Assembly (NCBI GenBank): GCA_946405115.1
Contig: CAMJGB010000052.1
Span: 1 to 10,964, forward strand
Length of the DNA stretch: 10,964 bases
Origin: an uncultured Clostridia bacterium
GTDB lineage: Bacteria > Bacillota > Clostridia > Saccharofermentanales > Saccharofermentanaceae
Direction of reading: 5' to 3'
Shown: positions 1 through 6,055 of the stretch, piece after piece
Position numbering within the stretch: position 1 is the first letter of the stretch
How the letters are laid out: each line of letters starts with the position of its first letter
Notes under the pieces: generated by a model
The model's input: only the letters and a program-made list of their open reading frames with translations
Database searches by the model: none
What the model was told of the DNA's origin: nothing
Made by a program: the position numbers and the translations under genes

Positions 1-33
1 AGTCCCTCAAACGGAGATATAAGAAATGAATGA

Positions 34-1617
34 TTAAGCATCAATTCCGAAAGAGCTACAGGTAGCAGTCCACTCAGAGGAACCTGTGAAGCCTGCGATA
101 ACCTGTGATCTTGTAGCGCCGTTGTTAAGAGCGTTGATCCAGTTCTCGAGACCAGCCTGGTCAGGCTTTCTGTCGAAGAATACCTTGTAGAGAGTTGTTA
201 CGAACTGCTCATCATCGAGGTTTCTGGAAGCGAACTCGACTGAACCGAAGAATCCGTTTGCAACCTGAGTACCGGACTGCTGCTTAGAGTTAAGAAGATT
301 GATCCAATAAGCTCTGCCCTCGGAATCTGCATTACGGTTAAGAGCGCTTACATAAAGTCTGTCGACGAAGCCCTCAACACCGGTACGTGCAGCGCCGGCT
401 ACCAAAGTAGCGGGAGCAGAAACGGATGCAGATGCAGCGGGTGTCTCAGTCGCTGCGGGTGTCTCAGTCGCTGCGGGAGTCTCTGCAGGTGTAGCGGGAG
501 TCTCAGGATTTTCGACGGGAGTCTCTATAGGAGTCTCGTCTGCAGTAGGAGTCTCGTCGATGACGGGTGTCTCATCAGCAGTGTCGGAAGTGATGGGTTC
601 GAAGCCCGTTACCATAAAGTCGAATCCAACGGGGCACTCAGCGTAGTTACCTGTGTAAATGTAGTATGTCTCGCCTTCCTGAAGTACAGTGCTGAGGCGA
701 TAGTTGAATGAATTACCGTAGTCGTCGCTGATAAGAATGAGGTTCATATCGGAGTCGTAAAGCTCAACGCGGGGATCGAGCGTAGGAGTGATGACAGGAT
801 CATCTCCGAAATCATTGATATCAGGAGCGCCGTAAGACTCGATTACATATGTACCTGTTGCTGCAGGTGTGAAGTTGTACCAGCAGCCGTGGTCGTCTTC
901 GAAGCCTGCACATACACACCAGGACTCTTCGTATTCGATCTTAACGGAGAAGAAAGGAATCTTGTCCTCTTCTTCCTGCTGTGCAGCAGCTGAAGCAGAC
1001 TGCTCGTACATTGCAATCTCATCTGCAGTTACAGGATAGAGATTAACAGTTCCGTTATCGCTGATAGTTACACGGAAACCGACCTTGCCGATATCGAGCA
1101 TAAGCGCACCCTTGTTCGTCATATGGATGCGGATACGATTGTTAAAATTATAGAACTCACCGCCATTGAATTCTAAGCAGTTATGACCGTCAACGTACAA
1201 TGCGTAGTTACCTTCGGGAAGTACTGTGGCATCATTAACTGCACGGATAATCTGTCCGTCTGTGAATTCAACCTGTGACTCCTCGTGTTCATCTACAGGA
1301 ACGATTAACATAATCTCGTCACAGTCTGTGTCGTCCTGAGGATCATTTGTCAAACCGGAGAGTCTGTTTAAAGTTTCTTCGTCGTTTCCTCTGGAATTGA
1401 TTGAGATACCGTCGTTTGCATCTTCGGACTCCTCGGAATCATGGAGAATACCTGTGATCCTGCCCAAGGGCGTTACGCCGTCACCAATTACAATACCAGC
1501 CGACTCATCGCACTGTGCGTAGTCGATCTCGTCAGCAAAAACTGCTGTGCTGCCGAGCATTACTGTTGCTGCAACGGACGCTGCCATTACCTTACCGATC
1601 ATTGTGTTAACCTTCAT
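34..1617 (-). CDS. Secreted protein with PPC-like domain, Thr-Pro linker and C-terminal DUF4214
   Basis: A 527-residue exported protein of unknown exact role. Residues 1-28 form a Sec signal peptide: basic start, Ala/Val-rich core and a likely cut after VFA, before DE. Residues about 30-215 are acidic and unrecognised. Residues about 246-337 look like a pre-peptidase C-terminal (PPC) beta-sandwich: WYNFTPAATGTYVIES, then a VELYDSDMN strand and a GETYYIYTG strand. Residues about 345-400 are a Thr-Pro-Glu-Ala linker typical of surface proteins. Residues about 413-520 match DUF4214, with two related halves (NADSEGRAYWINLL and KPDQAGLENWINAL). DUF4214 is common at the ends of secreted clostridial proteins and has been linked to surface association, but its function is not established. 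No LPXTG or peptidase catalytic motif is visible. The ATG is chosen because AAAGGAG lies 10 bases upstream (about 1628-1634) and the signal peptide starts there. The gene is separated by 322 bp from the upstream operon, so it is probably transcribed separately. Confidence 0.88.
   Translation of the reverse strand: MKVNTMIGKVMAASVAATVMLGSTAVFADEIDYAQCDESAGIVIGDGVTPLGRITGILHDSEESEDANDGISINSRGNDEETLNRLSGLTNDPQDDTDCDEIMLIVPVDEHEESQVEFTDGQIIRAVNDATVLPEGNYALYVDGHNCLEFNGGEFYNFNNRIRIHMTNKGALMLDIGKVGFRVTISDNGTVNLYPVTADEIAMYEQSASAAAQQEEEDKIPFFSVKIEYEESWCVCAGFEDDHGCWYNFTPAATGTYVIESYGAPDINDFGDDPVITPTLDPRVELYDSDMNLILISDDYGNSFNYRLSTVLQEGETYYIYTGNYAECPVGFDFMVTGFEPITSDTADETPVIDETPTADETPIETPVENPETPATPAETPAATETPAATETPAASASVSAPATLVAGAARTGVEGFVDRLYVSALNRNADSEGRAYWINLLNSKQQSGTQVANGFFGSVEFASRNLDDEQFVTTLYKVFFDRKPDQAGLENWINALNNGATRSQVIAGFTGSSEWTATCSSFGIDA
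441..476. repeat. Two exact 18-bp tandem repeats in the Thr-Pro linker
   Basis: The 18-base unit GTGTCTCAGTCGCTGCGG occurs twice back to back (441-458 and 459-476), with degenerate copies further along. In the protein it encodes the repeated ATETPA element around residues 383-394. Such repeats can change copy number by slippage without breaking the frame, altering linker length. It lies inside the secreted-protein gene. Confidence 0.8.
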
Positions 1618-1808
1618 TGTCTTAATTCTCCTTTTTCTTGTTCGTAGAATTTGTTCTGTTTTTGTTAGCCACGAGTATTTAAACGCGACAATGAATGCAA
1701 CCCAATCAATAATGTTGGCTTGTTTTGTTGCTTAAGCGACAGTTATCGGCGTCTTTGTGGAAATAGATGAGGAGTTCAACCAGGAATAATTCGTTAAACA
1801 ACATAAAA
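1618..1808 (-). promoter_or_regulatory. Leader and upstream region of the secreted-protein gene
   Basis: No open reading frame of note is present. The 60 bases next to the start codon are purine-rich on the minus strand and end in a strong AAAGGAG ribosome binding site. A promoter for the minus-strand gene must lie here or within the neighbouring repeat array. I find only weak matches, such as TTGCAT followed at 15 bases by AATACT, so I do not name one. No hairpin long enough to be a riboswitch was seen by eye. Confidence 0.35.
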
Positions 1809-1921
1809 TTCATCACCGGGTTCATCACAATTGATAAAAGTGATGAGCAAAGTGATGAATAACGCCTTTTTTCATCACATCATTCATCATATTTTGCGAA
1901 AGTGATGAACCGTGTGATGAA
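1809..1921. repeat. Phased array of eight alternating 8-bp words (TTCATCAC / GTGATGAA)
   Basis: Eight copies of one 8-bp word: TTCATCAC at 1809 and 1821; GTGATGAG at 1840; GTGATGAA at 1852; TTCATCAC at 1871; TTCATCAT at 1883; GTGATGAA at 1902 and 1914. Six are exact and two have one change. Members of each same-direction pair are separated by 4 bp, and pairs by 11 bp, so start-to-start spacing is 12, 19, 12, 19, 12, 19, 12 and the full period is 31 bp, close to three helical turns. Spacer sequences are not conserved, only their lengths. It lies between the stop of the methyltransferase gene (18 bp away) and the upstream region of the secreted-protein gene. It could be an operator array, a REP-like structured repeat, or a paired hairpin that stops transcription: on the minus strand, the hairpin at 1859-1809 is followed by TTTTATGTTGTTT. 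Presence is directly visible; function is not known. Confidence 0.85.
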
Positions 1922-1939
1922 TTTCCTAATAAAGGTCTG

Positions 1940-2563
1940 TCAGTCCTTCTTATAATCCAATCTCAGCAACGCCTTGCCGTTGGGCAGAGGTTCTTTGTGA
2001 GACAGAATCTTCTTATAATTAATCTCATTCATTGCGGCATCCAATTCAGACTCTTCCATCTGATGGTGCACTTCATCGAGTCGGTCGAACGAATGAAGAT
2101 ACGGTGAATCGGAGACCCACTGTTTGGTATCTGTATTGATCTGTATTACGCATGAAACATAGTCAGGATCAACATTAACTACAGCATCCTTGAAGACGTC
2201 GTAACCAATATACTCGATAAGAAGATTGGCGATTACCAATCCTGCATGCGGCAGTATATCTGACTCATTAATAAGATCAATATTCATGCATCTGAGCACA
2301 TCAGAAAGATCAGCATATCTTTGTTCCACAACACGTAAATATTCTTCGTTGATATCAACGCCGTAGACAGTGCGATACTTATCACGGTCAACATGCTCCA
2401 GGCCGTTGCCGCCTGCAATTCCGAACACGATCACCGAATCGACAGGATAGTCATTAAACTGCGACTTCATGATCGCATTCATTGTCTGAAGCTGCTTAAC
2501 AGAATCCAGACTCATGTGATTCTCATAATCATCAAGCTTTATCTCTTCCCAAGGATTAGACAT
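1940..2563 (-). CDS. Class I SAM-dependent methyltransferase
   Basis: A 207-residue cytoplasmic protein with a Rossmann-type methyltransferase fold. The glycine-rich SAM-binding motif I is VIVFGIAGGNGLEH (residues about 44-57). An acidic ribose-binding residue follows in VYGVDIN (Asp70), and a motif-IV-like strand lies at LVIANLLIEYIG (about 109-120). The N terminus MSNPWEEIKLDDYENHM resembles stand-alone clostridial methyltransferases of unknown substrate. The frame stays open to an ATG at 2680, but I chose the ATG at 2563 because AAAGGAG sits at the right distance (about 2570-2576) and the family begins there. It lies 126 bp after the acyltransferase stop, with no clear terminator between, so it may be the last gene of the operon. 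It could modify a glycan precursor or be unrelated to the envelope genes; the substrate cannot be read from the sequence. Confidence 0.85.
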   Translation of the reverse strand: MSNPWEEIKLDDYENHMSLDSVKQLQTMNAIMKSQFNDYPVDSVIVFGIAGGNGLEHVDRDKYRTVYGVDINEEYLRVVEQRYADLSDVLRCMNIDLINESDILPHAGLVIANLLIEYIGYDVFKDAVVNVDPDYVSCVIQINTDTKQWVSDSPYLHSFDRLDEVHHQMEESELDAAMNEINYKKILSHKEPLPNGKALLRLDYKKD

Positions 2564-2689
2564 ATTAATCTCCTTTAACTCTCTGTCCGCCGAATGCGTG
2601 AATTGACCTGGTACCTGCTTTAACTCTTCCGCCTTGAAGACTTCCCTTCTCATAACCTTCGCCGCGCCCGAAGCAATCATAGATTCCGG

Positions 2690-3823
2690 TCATACGCGGC
2701 GCACCGCAAGAAACTTCAGCTTGTTACAAGCTTTGCAGGTAAGGGCATAAAGAAGATAAGAAGCTGCGCCTATGACGAACATTATTGCAATCCACTTAAG
2801 GTAGTTAACAGCGAAGATCCTAGGTGTGTAGTAGAACATGTCGACCCATTTTGTGAGGCCCCAGATGTCGTACCAGAATTCGTTGTCGTGGATGATGTAG
2901 ATCATGAAGGTGGTTCTGGCAATATAGTTTATGGGCTTAATGCTTCCTATGTTGATCCTTCTTGTGATCTCAAATATAGTAACCGCCATTACTATCGTGA
3001 TGATTCCCGTGTCAGTAATGCCGAATACCGGCTGCTTGAAAGTATCAATGCCTGAGCCCGCAAGCTGCCTTATGCCTACATCCTCAAGGTATTGAGCTAT
3101 CTTTGTGGTCGTGTTGTTGTAATAGGAAAGATAAAGGAGAGCTAAGATTGCTACAGGTATCGCAGCAAGAACCCATGCCCGTAGCTTTTCGAAAGGATTG
3201 TACTTACGGATATAGCCTCCGAGAGCGTAGAAGAAGATTCCGCCTGCGACTATATTCAAGTTATCCATGAGATTCTCGAGAAGCTTGCTTGTGAACAATA
3301 AGCTTACGATAAGGAAAAGGACGACTAATAATCTTCTATAGTGATCCCTATCCATCTTCCTTAATCTGTCGTTAAGGAAGATTGCACCTATAACGATCAC
3401 GATAAAGTAGTAGCCTATGAACCATACCCAATCGTTTACATATCTTATGTCGATCAGATTTACAGGAGTCGGGATCTTACTGCCTTGGATCTTGTAAAAA
3501 ATCATGGAACCGAGAGACAAGATCACCGCTCCGAATACAAGCTGAAGAATGAGCCTTTTACCGATCTTGGTAAGATCAACGGTCTTGCCTTCCCGGCCGG
3601 CCATATAGTATCCCGATATAAGGAAAAAGCTGGCATTGGCGATGCTGCCGAAGGACATTATCACCTGAAAAATAAATAGTCTGTTGTAGAATACCGGATT
3701 CGAGTAAACACTGTCATCCAACTGATAAAGAACACCATGCGCTGTAAGGTGGTACGCGATTATAAGAATCATCGCGACAATCCTTAACAGCTCAAAGTTT
3801 GACTCCCTGTTCTTTGCCGCCAT
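2690..3823 (-). CDS. Family-3 membrane acyltransferase (AT3)
   Basis: A 377-residue integral membrane protein with about ten hydrophobic segments. The AT3 signature is present at the N terminus: FELLRIVAMILIIAYH gives the R-X10-H motif (Arg14, His25) implicated in acyl transfer in this family. Other family features are FFLISGYYM (about 66-74), WFIGYYF (about 134-140) and a late IYIIHDN (about 308-314). AT3 proteins move acetyl or other short acyl groups across the membrane onto glycans, lipids or peptidoglycan; the bacterial OafA and OatA groups are examples. This one lacks a C-terminal SGNH domain, so it is of the membrane-only type. The ATG is supported by GGGGAGG at about 3829-3835. It follows the small membrane protein by 67 bp and probably shares its transcript. 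Its likely job is O-acylation of the surface polymer made by its neighbours, but the acceptor is unknown. Confidence 0.92.
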   Translation of the reverse strand: MAAKNRESNFELLRIVAMILIIAYHLTAHGVLYQLDDSVYSNPVFYNRLFIFQVIMSFGSIANASFFLISGYYMAGREGKTVDLTKIGKRLILQLVFGAVILSLGSMIFYKIQGSKIPTPVNLIDIRYVNDWVWFIGYYFIVIVIGAIFLNDRLRKMDRDHYRRLLVVLFLIVSLLFTSKLLENLMDNLNIVAGGIFFYALGGYIRKYNPFEKLRAWVLAAIPVAILALLYLSYYNNTTTKIAQYLEDVGIRQLAGSGIDTFKQPVFGITDTGIITIVMAVTIFEITRRINIGSIKPINYIARTTFMIYIIHDNEFWYDIWGLTKWVDMFYYTPRIFAVNYLKWIAIMFVIGAASYLLYALTCKACNKLKFLAVRRV

Positions 3824-3890
3824 TCTGACCTCCCCAGCTCATTTGACTGCAACGCACTCTGTTATAGAACAGCTATATTAATTGAACGTA

Positions 3891-4106
3891 TCAGATATCT
3901 GTCTTTTCCTCAGACACTTCAAGAATATCGTCTGATTCAACTTCCTTGTTTCTGTTCTCGTCTATTCCAAGCTTATCGCTTACCTTCTTCTTAGCCTTAC
4001 GGACAAATACACAAACCACGGCTCCGACAGCGATAACTATACCGGCGATAGCCTGGATCAAATATGTCATAACGGAAGGATCAATATACAGATCTTTATA
4101 CAACAT
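3891..4106 (-). CDS. Small single-pass membrane protein, 71 residues
   Basis: I do not recognise a named family. Residues about 13-35 (TYLIQAIAGIVIAVGAVVCVFV) form one transmembrane helix with an AGIVIAVGA small-residue face suited to helix packing. A positive cluster RKAKKK (about 36-41) follows, which predicts an outside N terminus and inside C terminus. The last 30 residues are highly charged and mostly acidic. The start is supported by AGGAGAGG at about 4114-4121. It begins 31 bp after the fusion gene stop and precedes the acyltransferase by 67 bp, so it is part of the same operon. It may be an accessory or tether for a neighbouring membrane enzyme; this is inference from position and topology. 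The good ribosome site and sensible topology make it a real gene rather than a chance frame. Confidence 0.8.
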   Translation of the reverse strand: MLYKDLYIDPSVMTYLIQAIAGIVIAVGAVVCVFVRKAKKKVSDKLGIDENRNKEVESDDILEVSEEKTDI

Positions 4107-4137
4107 AGTCTTACCTCTCCTCTAACATCTTCATTAA

Positions 4138-6054
4138 TTATATATCTTTCTTCCTGGCAGCAATCTTTTCCTGCAAAGATCTTATGATATACTTCGCACC
4201 TTCTTCAGCTGCACTTCCGTGATTATAAACAAATCTGTCATACATATCACCTATCACCTTCTTGTACTCATCGCTGTGATCAAGAAGATGGTTTACAGCC
4301 TCTGAAGTTTTTGCAACTTCCTCTACATCAAGATTCATGCCGATCTTATCGCGAAGATATATGTTTATGGGCTCAACAGTAAGCTTCTCCCACTCAGGAT
4401 TCATAACCTTCATCGGCGTATTAATGTAAAGCACCGGCTTCATTGTCGTAAATGAGTATTCACACGCAATGTCAGACCAGTCTGTTATCAGGACATCAGC
4501 CTCCATGACAGGATTGTTGGAAGTAAAGTCAGTCTGGATCTCGATATTAGGCACATCCTTATACTTATCGACCAGCGCCTGCATCTTCTCTGCCTTAATT
4601 CTTACTTCCTGCGGATGAGGACGCACGATAATGTCGTAATTGCCGTCCTTCAAACTATTAAGGATATCGTCCAGGCAAAGATCGATGATGTTATCCTTCT
4701 GCCAAGACGGCGCGATTAATATTAACGGTCTCTCATGCTTAGCTATCTGTCCCGAAGCAGTCTTCGTCTGATAATCAGCACACATATCGTCGATAAGTGG
4801 ATAACCTATCTTAAGTAAATTGCGCTCCTTAAGATCATAAACTTTCTGCGCCTCGACCTCTTCATCGTACTGATGTTCACCAACGCAGAATATCGTATCG
4901 AAGTTATCTGTCGCGCCTTGACGGAATGTAAGGTTATTGGAGCCCATTCCATGCTGCACGAACACGTACTCGATGTCTTTCCTTACATACGAACGCTTAA
5001 TGTGATACTTGCCAAGATCCGGCATCGTCATTACCACCATGTCGGCATCCATCTTCATCATAAGCGTAATGAGTCTGTTCTCGCCAATGTAGTACGGTCT
5101 GATCCTGGTCTCTGTCTTCGCCTTCTCGAAAATCCCGTCGTTGGGATCCGACGTGATGTAATGTATCGTGAGCTTCGTGTACTTAAGAAGATAATCGATA
5201 TATCCCTTGAAGTACTTATAGAAGCCGTTAGACTCGGAGTAGAACACGATGTGCTTGTTAACTACTTTGAAGAAACGCTTGTAATCGGCGCGCTCGCGTC
5301 TTTTCGCAGGTGAGAAGAAGCCCTCCCCCTTACGCTTGCCTGAAGCCTTAATGGAGTCGAGTTCCTTACGGCTCTTTTCGAGAGCTTCGTAATCCACGTA
5401 GCGCTTCGGCCTTACTATGGCGTTTAATGCGAAAAGCTGCAGTACAGCAAAGCAGTTGCTTGCAACCCAGTAAAGCACGGTGCCGATAAAGACGAAGAAT
5501 CCAAGATAAAGCGAGAGTCCTACGGAGATCGCCATGGTAAAGATCTTGTTCCCGATAGACTGCTCCGACTGGAGGATATCGAATTTATCCTGCACAAGGC
5601 ACAGCACAAGCGAAGCCAAGCCTGCAACGAGAGGAACCCAGATAAACGCTATTCCCTGCTCACGCGGGATCATGCCGAGATCCACGGGGCCGAAAGTCAT
5701 GTCGATTATGCCTTCGGCGATACCGGCTTTAATGACCTCAACGACACCCATCAAAATAAACAGCTGTATGATCAGCGGAACAGTTGAAAGAAGCGGATGA
5801 TAGCCGGCCTTCTTCTGAAGCTCCGACTGCTTCTCTGCGATAACGTCATTCTGACCGTAGTACTTAACCTTCAGCATGTTGATATCAGGCTGAATCTTAA
5901 CGATCTTAATCGAATTAAAGTAGGTCCATACCGTGACGGGCAGGATCAGCACTTTACTTAGAAAGGTAAACAGTATTATGGCCAGGCCGTAGTTACCGGC
6001 GAGGCTATAACACCAATCCATTATCAAACTGAAAAATCTTACAAGGTAACTCAT
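4138..6054 (-). CDS. Fusion of YidC/Oxa1-type membrane insertase and CDP-glycerol glycerophosphotransferase
   Basis: A 638-residue two-domain protein. Residues 1-213 follow the YidC/Oxa1 core: an amphipathic start, TM1 (about 19-40), a charged hairpin loop with KIQPDINMLKVKYYG, TM2 with the HPLLSTVPLIIQLFIL signature (about 86-105), then three more membrane segments to about 213. There is no lipoprotein signal, unlike most Gram-positive YidC proteins. Lys34 (FLSKVLILPV) occupies the place of the usual groove arginine. Residues 214-258 are a strongly basic linker. Residues about 259-630 match the TagB/TagF family: QHGMG (His368), APSWQ (448-452), RPHP (His480) and DVLITDWSDIACEY (520-533), the expected CDP-glycerol binding and catalytic elements. 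The ATG is one base after the upstream sulfatase stop and has no good Shine-Dalgarno, so translation is probably coupled to it. An in-frame extension to 6216 runs antisense-free but out of frame through the sulfatase end and is rejected. Role inferred: glycerophosphate transfer to a membrane-linked glycan, with the YidC part as anchor or insertase. Confidence 0.9.
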   Translation of the reverse strand: MSYLVRFFSLIMDWCYSLAGNYGLAIILFTFLSKVLILPVTVWTYFNSIKIVKIQPDINMLKVKYYGQNDVIAEKQSELQKKAGYHPLLSTVPLIIQLFILMGVVEVIKAGIAEGIIDMTFGPVDLGMIPREQGIAFIWVPLVAGLASLVLCLVQDKFDILQSEQSIGNKIFTMAISVGLSLYLGFFVFIGTVLYWVASNCFAVLQLFALNAIVRPKRYVDYEALEKSRKELDSIKASGKRKGEGFFSPAKRRERADYKRFFKVVNKHIVFYSESNGFYKYFKGYIDYLLKYTKLTIHYITSDPNDGIFEKAKTETRIRPYYIGENRLITLMMKMDADMVVMTMPDLGKYHIKRSYVRKDIEYVFVQHGMGSNNLTFRQGATDNFDTIFCVGEHQYDEEVEAQKVYDLKERNLLKIGYPLIDDMCADYQTKTASGQIAKHERPLILIAPSWQKDNIIDLCLDDILNSLKDGNYDIIVRPHPQEVRIKAEKMQALVDKYKDVPNIEIQTDFTSNNPVMEADVLITDWSDIACEYSFTTMKPVLYINTPMKVMNPEWEKLTVEPINIYLRDKIGMNLDVEEVAKTSEAVNHLLDHSDEYKKVIGDMYDRFVYNHGSAAEEGAKYIIRSLQEKIAARKKDI

Positions 6055-6055
6055 A

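Noticed and set aside
1441..1735. Two small plus-strand frames near the secreted-protein start
   Set aside because: They are mostly antisense to the signal peptide region and have no ribosome site; the hydrophobic stretch is complementary-strand noise.
1809..1921. CRISPR array
   Set aside because: Repeat words are only 8 bp, alternate in direction and have 4- or 11-bp gaps; there are no cas genes.
1871..1921. Simple intrinsic terminator for the methyltransferase gene
   Set aside because: On the minus strand this hairpin is followed by A residues, and stems are AT-rich with a 4-base internal loop. The hairpin at 1809-1859 has a better T-rich tail but does not explain the regular eight-site layout.
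3859..3872. Small palindrome CTGTTATAGAACAG before the acyltransferase gene
   Set aside because: The stem is only 5 bp, with no T tract and no convincing -35 for a promoter; too weak to call.
4873..5313. 146-residue plus-strand frame opposite the glycerophosphotransferase domain
   Set aside because: It lies fully antisense to a well-supported domain and its product has no recognisable features.
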